Of a stretch of 64,000 bases of DNA, positions 1 to 10,600 are shown in pieces. The stretch spans positions 9,027,758-9,091,757 of the forward strand of contig CM060468.1 of assembly GCA_030544235.1 (NCBI GenBank). The letters are read 5' to 3'. A program made the position numbers and the translations under genes. Under the pieces are notes generated by a model. The model did no database searches and was not told the origin of the DNA. It saw nothing but the letters and a program-made list of their open reading frames with translations. Every line of letters starts with the position of its first letter. Positions within the stretch are counted from its first letter, which is position 1. This DNA comes from Lepturacanthus savala. Taxonomy: Eukaryota > Chordata > Actinopteri > Scombriformes > Trichiuridae.

Positions 1-154
1 CAGGTTATTTTGTCTCGGTTTATGTCAAGTTGTCATATCAAAGACGAGTAATGTCAGATTTGCATCAAAAGTGACATTTACCAGATGATACTTAACAAGT
101 GTCAAAGGCATTTATTAATGTTTATGACATAACCTCCGTTCAAAGTCAGTCAGT

Positions 155-425
155 CATCTTCTATACCCGCTTATTCCTCATTAGGGTCACAGGAGCAGGG
201 ATACACCCCAGATGGTCACACATTTGCACTTACGGGCAATTTAGAGTCTCCAATTAACCTCAGCATGTTTTTGGACTGTGGGAGGAAGCTGGAGTACCCG
301 GTGAAAACCCACACAGACACGGGGAGAACATGCAAACTCCACACAGAAAGGTCCCAGACCCAGGACCAAGGAGGCCTTGAACCTGCGACCTTGCTGTGAG
401 GCAACAGCGCTAACCCCTGCGCCCA
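155..425. repeat. Teleost interspersed repeat in the last CFAP45 intron
   Basis: The stretch with GGGCAATTTAGAGTCTCCAA, TTTGGACTGTGGGAGGAAGC and CACGGGGAGAACATGCAAAC is a very common fish interspersed repeat. It starts near the TTCTATACCCGCTTATTCCT motif. I recognise the consensus but do not assign it to a class. The two short overlapping frames in it are not genes. Confidence 0.7.
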
Positions 426-486
426 GACTCAAAGTCCATCTTTAAAAAAAAAGAAAAAAAACCTCCATCGCCGTCTATGCACTTAC

Positions 487-3400
487 TTGAGGTCCTTGAG
501 CTTCTTCTCTTTGATCTCGTCGAGGCGCAGCCGTCTCTGGCGGGTCTCTTCCCTCAGCTGCTCGGCCTCCTTGAAGATCTCTCTGCGTGTGGCTATGGCT
601 TTAAACTCCCGCTCCCTCACCTGCTGCCTGATGGCCGCTGAATGTTGGAGCGCCTTCTGTTGCAGCTTGTCCTCCATCTCCTTCTGCTTCATGATGGCCT
701 CCTGTTGCACCCTGTTTGGGGTAAATGGACGCGATAGATGGCAACGGGTCCATGTGCGAGGAGCTGGCGACTTTGATCCTTAAAGCTAAAACTCTTACTT
801 CAGCACCCTCTCGAACTCGGCTTTCTCCCGGCCGGCCTCCATAGACAGGAAGTGCTCTTTGTCGAGAAGCTGTTCCACCCGCGCCGCCTTCAGCATCGCC
901 TCCTCCTTCGCCTTCTTGGCAGCCAGCTCCTTCTCTTTTCTCCTCCATTCTCTGTCAGCGATTTCTTGGTTCCTCCGCGCACGGAGCTCATCCTTCCGAA
1001 ACGCGAAACGAGTATTTGATTATGTAATTGGGGTGAGATCATTTTTTTTTTTTGGAACATCAACAGGTGGTTTATTCCTGACCTGGTCTGCCTTGTAGTC
1101 TTTGGCTCTCTCCTGTTGGGCCCTCAGCCTGGCGATCTCCAACTCCTTCTCCTTTTTGATTTTCCTCTGCTGCGCTTCGTATTCTGCTTCCCTCTCCTGC
1201 AGGAAGCATGAAATATCTTTTTTTTTAAAACTGTTAAAGAAAACTAGAGTCTAGCACAGGTTTGCCATATGGTGGTAAGTCTTTATTCTTAGTGGTCTAT
1301 AGAGTATGGCATAGAGTAACTGTTCCTTAGATACCAAAAGCCATAGGTCTCCAACCCTGGTCCTGGAGCACCACTGTAGGTGCAGGCTTTTGTTCCAACC
1401 AAGCAGTAACACACCTGATTCTAGTAATGAAGGTCCTTAGCAAGGGCCATAGTGGTTGACGAGGAAAATCTGGTATGTTACTGCTTGGTTGGAACAAAAA
1501 CCAAACTAAACTGTAGGGATGATCAGTCCTAACATCACAGCTTGTCTAGTTGTAGTATATGTCAATGTAGATGTTGATGATCTTTTTTTTTTCCTGACCA
1601 TTTTGTTTTTGAGGTATTCCATGTCCCTCATGTCCGCCAGCTTCTCCTCCTCCTTCCTCTGCTCCTTCGCCTGCATCGTCTCAGCGTTGATGCGCATGAC
1701 CTCCTGCTGCAGACTCTGCTGCTCCTCCCTCTTCCTCTCCAGGGCCTGGAAGAAGAAGGAACAGTCAAACGTCTTCTCTGAACCCCAGGCGCGCGTAGCC
1801 GTATCTCAGCGTGGGCGTCGTCTCCGCCGTGCCGCCCGCACCTTCCTGTCCTCCAGGTCTATTTGCTCTTGCTTCAGTCGGATCTGGAGTCTCTCCTGCT
1901 CCTTCATCTCGTCCTGCACTTGCTTCTCCTCCAGACGCTGCTGGATCTGGTCTGTGATTTGCCGCTTTCCTCTGGAATATAACCCACAGACACCAAACAA
2001 ACATCAAGACCTTTAGGTCTGGGGATCTTGTGACAAGAGTCAATGAGAATATGATTATCTTTCAGGTGGCAATAACTTATTTAACCCCAACTGATGCAAT
2101 GAGTCGCTTCTCATTTCTTAAACAACCATATGGAAAGACACATCCCGTGGTCGTGGTCTGTTTGAGAAGAGTCAAATCAGTGGCATCAAGCATTGAAAAC
2201 CTCTAAGGCACATGTGTCAAGCTCCAGTCCTGGAGGGCCGGTGTGGGTGCAGGTTTTTGTTCCAACCAAGGATCTACACACCTGTTTCTACAAATCAACC
2301 ACTACAGCCCTTGCTAAGGACCTTCATTAGTAGAATCAGGTGTGGTACTGCTTGGTTTGAACAAAAGCCTGCACCCACACCGGCCCTCCAGGACTGCAGT
2401 TTGACACCCCTGCAGAAACTACTACACTGTCCATGTGGGTCATCTTTTTCATATGGAGTTCAGAGCAAAGCAACTAGTCTTCATAGTTGGTTTGAATGCA
2501 TTATTAGTTTATTGTTGGTCCATTGCATTATTATACCCTGATGCTGGAGCATCAGGCTATGACGAGAAGCAGATGAAGTGAATGACCAGGTTATTCCATC
2601 GATGGATTGTTTCTTCCCTGACGGCACAAGCGTATTTCAATGGTTCAATGAGCATGAAACATCATTTTCACACACGGATTGGCCACCACACATCGAGAAT
2701 CTTTAATGTGTGTCGGGGAGGACTCTGTGCAGTGGTCCGACTCTACTGTCATTAATGAATGCGTGTGTGTTCGTGTCCCTTCACCTGATCCTCTGTTGTC
2801 TGCGCAGCTCATCAATCTTCTCCAGAGTCTCCAAGGCCCTGCGGCGTTCCACCTCCATCATGTCATCCAGACGCTTCTCCTCCTCCATCAACTCCGTCTG
2901 GATCTGTTTCTTCTCCTGGATCTGGGCGTCGCGCGCGGCCTGACTCTGAGCGCCCAGGATCAGCTGAGGGGACCACAAACGCACAACGGAGCGTTCACTT
3001 CCAGGCGTGTTTTCTTTTGAGTTCCCGCCGTGCAGCTTCGTACCTTGTTGAGGTTTTTGATCTCGTCCTCCTGCTCCATCCTGAGGTTGCTGGCCCAGTC
3101 CAGCAGACGTTTCTCTCGCTCCCGGGCCTCGATCTCCACCTCGCTCATCGCCGGCTTCTCCTTACGGGACAGGTCCATCTCGTAGATTTGACGCTTCCTT
3201 TCCTCTGCGGCTTTCTGGAGGAGAGGCAAAGAGGTTATTGAGTTTTGGTGAATACGACAGGTTTAACGGTGTTTTGGCGGTATTAGCGTTCCCTACAAGT
3301 TCCTCGTCTTTCTTCCCCTGATGAGCCGCCTTCAGCTCCTCCCTCGCCTCCTTGGTAATAACCCGGGATCTTGAGGTGATCTGCTTAAACGCAGCTGGTG

Positions 3401-5508
3401 GTAGAACGGTGGACTCCCCGGAAGGATCCTTACTGCGGACTCTGACAGAATAGGCTGGTTTTAATACTGCATATCACTGTGTTGGATATGTGTAAACCAG
3501 GGGTTCTCAACCCTGGCCCTGAAGGGGTTCTGTGGGTGCAGGTTTTAGTTCCACCTGAGCCAGTGGTGTCAAACTCAATGTACTTCATGGGTCGCATTCA
3601 GCACAATTTAAACTCAAGTGGGCCAGACAGTTTTGATCTCAATTTACAAAACAGGAGAGATGACATAAGAAAAGAAAATGCCATTTCAACACCATGATAT
3701 CCCAGTTATTCCATATTGAAAATAATTAAATCTTAACAATTGAAATATCTTGTTTTTGGTACAGTTAGTCCTATATTGAGTAGAATTAGCTTGAAATATC
3801 TTATCCCATTGATAATTTTGCAAGAAACAAGATTGACCTTTTATTTTAATGGTGTATTTTTCTTAATTTGGACTTTTTTTTTTTATCTCATAATTAAAAT
3901 TTGTTTTATCTCATATTTGGAGAATTTTGTAAAATATATGCATATCTCCTGCCTTATAAACCATTTACATTTACATTACATTGCGGAAACGGGAACTGTA
4001 ACAGTATCATCCAGTTGGCCGGATTGGACCCTTTAGCAGGCCGGTTCTGGCCTCCGGGCCACATGTTTGACACCCCTGACCTGAGCAGTTACACGCCCGG
4101 TTCTACTAATGAACCACGTCCTTGCTCAGGACCTTCATTAGTAGATGTGTTACTGCTTGGTTGGAACAAATACCTGCAACCATAGCGGCTCTCCAGAACC
4201 AGGATTAGAGAACCCCTGGTTATCGATCCACTTCTCAAAAAAGCGGTTCTCTTATTTTGAAATGAAAAAATCTACTTTAATTTGCTTGTCATGCTCACAG
4301 ACAAACTGGCAGACGATCTTTGGGGTTTATGAGTGAGTTACTGCCCACCTGAGAGTGCGAATGAGGTCCTTGGTGATGAGTTGAACAATCTCTCCTTGTT
4401 GGTTTTTCAGGGACGGATCCCTGGCCACAGGGGCTGATTTTCCATGTCTGTGTGACTGTGGTGATTTGTAGCCAGTGTTAGTAAAAACTCACAAACTCAT
4501 GATGTGTCCTCCCCACATTTCCAACTGCATAAAATACTTTCTATGATGTGTCAAAACTGGGAACATTGCACTGCTACTACACCGACTTGTAATATCAGCA
4601 CAAGGACAATAAGAAGGCCAAAGGAAGCTAAAAAAATCTAGATTTTTAGGTGGAATATAACATAAGTACTTGTAAAGTAAATACATAGTACCTGTAGTAT
4701 ATTACAGGTACTTTGACTTGAGTATTTTCATCCATTAAATTTCAGAGGAAAATATTGTTGTTTCTACTCCGCCTCATTTATTTTACAGATTTTTATTAAA
4801 AAAATTGTATACAATAACATAAGGATGAGCTTTTATATTAAACTACTTTGGTCGAGCCTCAAAGTGATAAAACTCTCCAGTATTTCTCAAAAAACCTTAA
4901 TTAAAAAAAAAGAATCCAAATTTATACTATACAACTAAGTCTTTTTTCCTTATATCTACTCATTTATCATCTCCAGAACACTGATTCATCCCATGACCCA
5001 ATAAAACAGTCCAAACTGCACTTCAACCATCCCATTAATCAAACTGATGCTTCTATATTAACTGTTAAATATATTTAATACATCAACCCCAAACCCATTT
5101 TTAAGCAAAACAAATACTTTACTAGAACTTTTAAGTATATTTCTCTGGTAATATTTCTAAACTTTTATCTTTAACTTTTGAATACAGGATTTTTAGTTAT
5201 TATTAAGTCATTTTACATTCTAGTATTCATACTTCTGATTAAATATTAAGTATTTTTTCCAGACATGTATGTCCACACACTCACCGGTGTGGAGCTTCCG
5301 AACAGGCTCTCGTCCACCTCGGAGGTGAGGGCCCGGGTTCGATACCGGCGTGGGCCGGAACTGCTCCTGGACGAGGTGGAGCTGGACCCCAGTCTCTGCA
5401 GGGGCTGACACCACCAGATCAATCAATCAATATATCAGTCTTTATTCATCACGTGATCACAGTGGAATATTATGAGTTACAGTGACATGCATGTAATCTA
5501 CCTACCAT
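487..5508 (-). CDS. cfap45: Cilia- and flagella-associated protein 45 (3' end missing)
   Basis: CFAP45 is a filament-like protein of the axonemal doublet microtubule lumen. Eleven coding exons can be joined in phase: 5508-5506, 5404-5285, 4455-4349, 3441-3297, 3214-3044, 2963-2785, 1971-1842, 1745-1599, 1196-1083, 992-799 and 711-487, giving about 511 residues. The human protein has about 551, so one more exon should lie left of position 1; I see no candidate in 1-486. The first coding exon is only the ATG. Exon 2 gives MPLQRLG, then YRTR and SEVDESLFG, which match the human N-terminus. The remainder is almost continuous charged coiled coil, for example DAQIQEKKQIQ, LDDMMEVERRRA and, near the end, LDEIKEKKLKDLK. 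Three of its introns carry hAT-type palindromic repeats. An X-box lies upstream. Identity is from family recognition; the phases agree across every junction. Confidence 0.93.
1348..1500. repeat. Palindromic hAT-type MITE, right arm truncated
   Basis: The left arm, CCTGGTCCTGGAGCACC followed by GTGCAGGCTTTTGTTCCAAC, is mirrored by TACTGCTTGGTTGGAACAAA on the right. The expected outer right terminus is missing. It is the same family as the copies at 2209 and 3498 and lies in a CFAP45 intron. Confidence 0.65.
2209..2412. repeat. Palindromic hAT-type MITE, near complete
   Basis: This 204-bp element folds on itself. The left arm, AGTCCTGGAGGGCCGGTGTG, is answered by CACACCGGCCCTCCAGGACT on the right. 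The right end, TTTGACACCCCTG, is the inverse of a CAGGGGTGTCAAA terminus; the left end is a mutated form of it. No matching 8-bp target duplication remains. It lies in a CFAP45 intron. Confidence 0.8.
3498..4218. repeat. Palindromic hAT-type MITE split by a second element
   Basis: The left arm starts CAGGGGTTCTCAACCCTGGC and the right arm ends AGAGAACCCCTG. Between them are the same GGTGCAGG and TTGGTTGGAACAAA motifs as in the copies at 1348 and 2209. The left arm is interrupted at 3561 by another element. Without that insert the repeat would be about 195 bp. The 8-bp flanks do not match well. Confidence 0.75.
3561..4078. mobile_element. Non-autonomous hAT element, nested, with 8-bp TSD
   Basis: The ends are CAGTGGTGTCAAAC and GTTTGACACCCCTG, imperfect inverted repeats of each other. 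The 8 bp ACCTGAGC occurs at 3553-3560 and again at 4079-4086, the target duplication size expected for hAT. The 518-bp interior is AT-rich with no transposase frame. It sits inside the repeat at 3498-4218, so it inserted later. Confidence 0.88.
4660..4790. repeat. Degenerate teleost repeat with TACTT motifs
   Basis: The text around CAGGTACTTTGACTTGAGTA and TTTCTACTCCGCCTCATTTA resembles a widespread fish repeat that carries strings of TACTTGAGTA and related motifs. A related stretch lies near 8377. Boundaries are approximate and the class is not assigned. The rest of this CFAP45 intron, up to about 5284, is AT-rich with nothing else recognisable. Confidence 0.45.
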
Positions 5509-5680
5509 GATGCACGGAAATGATGTCCAGCTGAGAACGAACACGAGTGAAAAAGCTAAAATAACTGCTTTCGTTTTTTTCGTTAAATTAAGTTGAAAAG
5601 ACTAATATGTTTTGTTACGAATTTAGCCTGACCGCAGTTTAGCGGACATCCATTGAAAATACGGAAATTGTTTGTTGTCC

Positions 5681-5694
5681 GTTTCCATGACAAC
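5681..5694. promoter_or_regulatory. X-box (RFX site) upstream of CFAP45
   Basis: GTTTCCATGACAAC fits the ciliary X-box consensus GTHNYYATRRNAAC at every position. It lies about 175 bp upstream of the CFAP45 start codon. RFX factors use such sites to drive ciliary genes, which agrees with the identity of the gene. Binding is inferred. Confidence 0.8.
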
Positions 5695-5720
5695 GGGAGT
5701 GAGTGTTTTTTTTGGGGAAA

Positions 5721-5730
5721 GGGGCGGGGC
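5721..5730. promoter_or_regulatory. GC box in the CFAP45 promoter
   Basis: GGGGCGGGGC is a standard Sp1-type GC box 27 bp beyond the X-box, in an otherwise AT-rich stretch. It marks a probable CpG-type promoter that may also fire to the right. Confidence 0.5.
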
Positions 5731-5920
5731 TACAGGAGGAAACCATTATTCTGAGGGGGTGGGGGGGTCAGAAGAAAATCCACCTGTTAGCAGGTTAAAG
5801 GTTGAATATGTAGAATCTTTATTAATAGTTGTGTATATATTTTAAATTATGCGTGGCACAGAATAAAAGTATAGCTGTTCCGGGGAAAAAATATAATGTA
5901 GTTTAAATTAATTATTTAAA

Positions 5921-6163
5921 ATGTCTCGACGGGTTTTGATGATCACAAGTACCAGCCAAAAACCACAGGGCATTGCGAGTTGCCAGATACGGTCTTTTCC
6001 AGCAAGCCTAGTTGGTAAAATGATAAAGTCTGCAAGTCTTGAAGCAGCTCGGCTAAAGAGCAGAAAACCAGAGCCAATATCGGTGAAACATATGCTACAT
6101 GGACTCATAAGGATTTACATGGCATCAGACTTTCGCAGAAAGGCCGACTTTTGTCCTCAATAG
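5921..6163 (+). CDS. Small hypothetical ORF (80 aa), function unknown
   Basis: The frame starts MSRRVLMITSTSQKPQG and ends DFRRKADFCPQ. It is basic, with no signal peptide or membrane segment, and I do not recognise the family. The stop codon is followed at once by GTAAAG, so a splice donor lies directly at the end of the frame. It starts about 230 bp to the right of the CFAP45 X-box, on the opposite strand, and could be a divergent transcript. The reverse strand is also open over much of the same stretch (6108-5908), which weakens the case. It may be a repeat remnant or chance. Confidence 0.22.
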   Translation: MSRRVLMITSTSQKPQGIASCQIRSFPASLVGKMIKSASLEAARLKSRKPEPISVKHMLHGLIRIYMASDFRRKADFCPQ

Positions 6164-7616
6164 GTAAAGGAAGCTAACGCGCTAGCTAACTTAGCGAACG
6201 TGTACGTGACGCAGTTGGCTACAAACCTGGCAACCCGACTGCTGGACTGTGTTTGTGTTGCAGCGATTTTGAGCCACTAGATGTCGGTTTTCTGCTCATT
6301 TGACATATTCCAGCTTTAACAGTTGGTTATAACTGTGACAATGAACAAGGTCCACGTCGATAAAAAACTTTGAGCCTGTTGAAAGCTGCAGTGCTGGACG
6401 TGAGGTAATAATATTCCAGGCTGTAAAGTTTGCAGCTTCATGCTAGCCTCAAATTTCCCCCTAAAATGAGAAACGGGAGTTTTGCTTTTTTACTATTTAT
6501 TCCTTTCTTTTATAAAAAAAAAAATACTTCCCCTAAACTGACAGCTGGTATACGCTTTTCATTTGTGTATTTTCTCTCAAATTAGCAGGCACGCGCGAGA
6601 TAAAACACGTTTTTTTACTATGAAAACACGGCAAAGTGAAGGAAAATAAATGCACCGTCGCGTCGGATAACAACCGTGGCTTTAGACTAAACACTGTCTT
6701 TTTATGATTGGTACAAGTAGTGAAAAGCAGTGGCGAAATGTTAGGAGCTCATCTCTCAGTTTAGGACGGTCACTGTGCAACTCAGCTGGACATTAGTCTC
6801 ATATGAGGCGTTCGTGGCTTTCAGGGACTGGTTCACATGATGCGGAAATACAGTCCCGATTCACACTACAGCGTTCACATCGTACAAACGAGCTGCTCTA
6901 ATGAAACAATGAAAACTTACAGGTTTTAACTTAAACTTTAAAGTTATTCGCGGGGCTCCAACACACTACAGCTGCTGTAGAGACTCGTCCTGCAGAGACA
7001 GCAGGAGGTAGACACTGCTGGGTGGATTTTAATAATAAATGGTAGGCTACTACTTTCATGGGCTAAAATTAAAGCTGCTCTCCTGCTCTTTATCCATTTT
7101 ACAGATAACAACAAATCTGTCCTCCTTGTGCACACCACAGATCCTCATCTGCATTGTTGCTGTTCTTCCCTGCTTGTTCCTACTATTGGACTCCTGGTGA
7201 ATTATTAACCCATCAGCTAAAGACTCCTGCAGCATCTCACATGGACTAACAACAACAGAGGAAAAGGCAGCCAAGGTCATTGTTAAAGTAGGACACTGCT
7301 ACTTCATATTTTTATAAATATAAATCAGTGCTTAAATAAGAACATCTCATCAGTGCTGATTGAATTCTCTTTACCCTCCTCCAGCTGACCTGAAGTGCAT
7401 GGCAGATTAAATCAGCATCAAGGTGGACAAGTTGACCATTAACCCTCCCTGCTGATTGCAAACACCTCTCCGCTTGTAACCAGCTGCTTCCACACTGCGA
7501 ATCCTGAAGCAAAGTTCACTGTCACAGGCGAGCGGACGTCTATCAAACGGCAGGATCTCCGCTCTTTTTTCCCCCTCTGGTTCTTCTCCGTTGCTGTGGG
7601 GGACTCGTCTGCAGCC
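6164..7616. other. Upstream region of SLC37A4, no gene seen
   Basis: No supported coding exon is present. The short frames near 6944-7280 and 7312-7512 have no recognisable similarity. The SLC37A4 5' UTR must lie in the last few hundred bases; no clear TATA box is visible. GCTAGCTAAC-type motifs near 6176-6200 are common in fish upstream regions. Confidence 0.5.
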
Positions 7617-10600
7617 ATGGCTACAGCAGGTTACGGATACTACAGAGCCACTATCTTTACAGCCATGTTCGTTGGCTACACGCTGTACTACTTTAACAGG
7701 AAAACATTCTCCTTTGTGATGCCTTCTGTCATGCAGGAGATCAGGCTGGACAAAGACGACCTGGGTATGAATGAGATGGATTTTATTATTCTTTTGCTTA
7801 ATCTTGATGTTTTATATATTTAGAACCTGAATCCTGCTTGGAGCCATGTTTTAACAGGGCTGCATGTGGTTTATCTGCTCTGTGTACACTCCTCCCCTCC
7901 CTCTGTTCAGGCATGATCACCAGCAGTCAGTCTTTGGCCTACGCTATCAGTAAGTTCATCAGCGGCGTGCTGTCGGACCAGATCAGTGCCCGATGGCTCT
8001 TCTCCATTGGTTTGTTCATGGTGGGAGGCATCAACGTGGTCTTCTCCTGGTCCTCCACGGTCGCGGTCTTCTCTGGCCTGTGGTTTCTCAACGGCCTGGG
8101 TCAGGGTCTGGGCTGGCCTCCCTGTGGCAGGGTGCTGCGCAAGGTATCAGTGCTGCAGTCGTCTGATGTCTATTCCAGATGTTTTTGTTCGAATAGAGCA
8201 AATAGGAAGCATAATTCATCCTGTGATTAACCCAGGAACAAACACTATGACCTGGATTTATTTCTATGAAGGAAATGCACAACAGAAGGAGCACTGATGA
8301 AATTACACTTCAGCCCATTTATCTACATGATATTTTAGGGGTTTTGTTCATTTACACAGTCTAAAATCTAGATCATCAGTTTTGAAGTACTTGTACTTTA
8401 CTTGAATATTTCCATATGATGCTACTTCATACTTTCACTCCACTACATTTCTAAATATTGTACTTTCTACTTTACTACATTAATTTGACAGTTTTAGTTA
8501 CGTTTGAAATGAATGTTTGACATCAAATACATTTTAATATTCTTATTTTATTTTTTAGACGTATTTATGCACTTTGGGTAAAACATGTTATATGTCTATT
8601 AAAAAACAAATGTGTTACATTATATAAAATAATATGATGCAATACTTTTATTATTAATCTACCTGAAGTATCTAAAATTGACTCCACATTTATGATCTAA
8701 CGACAAAAAGCTCTTTAATGGGAGAGGGCGAGTTCCAGGAGACAGGTCAGCTGTAGCTTATTGGAAATTAACTTAAAATACAAAAGTTGTCTTATAAATA
8801 TTGTTTTGCAAGAGTCTCCATATTGACAATAATCCATACTCAATTTACTAATAAAACCAGTCACATTAGAATCTTGAAAAGCTTCACAACCATTAAATCA
8901 GTGGAAGACCTGAACATTCCCCTATTTGTGAATAAAGACACCCAGTGCTCCCAAACCTAGGCCTTTGGATTCAAATCCTATGTATTTCTTTATAATTAAA
9001 TATTTTATATTCAGAAAAAAATGCCATTTGACGTTATTTATTAGGAACTTAAATGGATAGAACGCAAGTTTTATGAGATGTCACCGCATTTAGATTTAAA
9101 TGCTGCTGAATCCTGGCTGGATTTAAAAGAAATGAGTTTATTCACCGCATAGCCTCTAAAAATAAATAAATAATAAAAAGCAGATAAAAATGTTTACAAG
9201 CCCTTGAAATAACTTTGTAATCGTAACACATTGTTTCGCTTCACCTCACAATAATCTCAATCTCTTACAATAATAAACTATGATAATTGAAATGTTTGGG
9301 GTCACCCAGAAATGTAATGTTTTCCATGAAAAGTCACACTTTTATTTACCATCATGAGTTGTAAAAGTTGAATTGGAAAAAACACAGAGATTTTCTTTCA
9401 AAAATAAGGAAATTGACCCCAGACTGTATGTCTTAGATTGTTTTAGTACTCGTAAAAAAATGCTTTCTCCTTATTTGAGCTCACTAATGTGTCGCCTGTC
9501 ATTCAAACATCACCTGTTGTTAATTCATGACGCGACACTGGCTCAGTCATTTTGTCCTCTTCCCTGCTCTCAGTGGTTCGAGCCTTCTCAGTTCGGGACA
9601 TGGTGGTCGATTCTGTCCTGCAGCATGAATCTGGCTGGCAGCTTAGGCCCCATCATCGCCACAGTGCTGGCTGAGAGTTACAGCTGGAGGACGATCCTGT
9701 CCGCCTCTGGGATGATTTGCTTGGCGGTGTCCGTTGTCTGCCTGCTGGTCATCAAGAACGAGCCCAAGGACGTGGGGCTGCCCAACGTAGAGGCGGCAGC
9801 CAAGGAAAAAAAAGGAGGCGAGTCTGGCTTTACTGAATGATTCACGATTGTTTAAGTAACCAAATAATAATTTATTTTGGGCCTTTTTAACAAGTCCATG
9901 ATGAATATATACACATTTAGTGGAAACAGGAAAATAATGCAAAAGGTGTAGGCTGAAGGCTTAATAATACATTACATTTATTTATCAAATAATAATGTAG
10001 TATAATAAAACAGTTGCAAAACATGAACTAGAAAAGCACTCAGCACAGACCTTTGCCAAGCATTGTGTGATTCCCATCCAACATTGTTGTCCTATTCTTA
10101 ATAAATACAGACACTATCATGGAATGAAAAGTCAGGCCAAAGTCTTCTCTTAGTGTATCTAGTCTAGTGTGAAAAGAAATCAAGCTATGCAGGTGCAAAA
10201 TATCACCACCAGGTGGCCCTTCTATTTGAAGGTCCATTTCCCGCAATGTTACAACTAATTCAAAATGATCCAGAAACTAGGATTTCTTCCAGATCATTAC
10301 CAAAATTGAATCATCTGTTCATGGTACCGTTCCCAACATTCGCTGAAAATTGTATGAAAATCCAGCCTAAACTATTCGAGCTGTTTTGCTAACAAACAGA
10401 CAGACATTCGTTAAGAAATAACCTCCTTGGTGGATATTTAGGATTATAATAAAGCTTTTATATTTACACTACTCACACTTAGCTAAGGATATTGTAATTT
10501 GCATGAACGTTTTTCCTATTTGGCCTGAATTTTAATGGAATTAGTAAAAGTTCTCTTTCGTATTACTAATAATGAATGAGAAGAAACACCATTCTCATTA

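Noticed and set aside
155..425. Last CFAP45 exon within 1-486
   Set aside because: No minus-strand sequence resembling the conserved C-terminus (GLPEKYC-like) with an acceptor was found; the stretch is a repeat.
2710..3241. Plus-strand frames over CFAP45 exons
   Set aside because: Shadows of the minus-strand coiled-coil exons.
7596..7616. Earlier GTG start in frame with SLC37A4
   Set aside because: It is not an ATG; the ATG at 7617 has a strong Kozak context and matches the family N-terminus.
9373..9573. In-frame upstream extension of SLC37A4 exon 3
   Set aside because: A clear CTCTCAG acceptor at 9573 and protein similarity starting with WFEPSQFG place the exon start at 9574.
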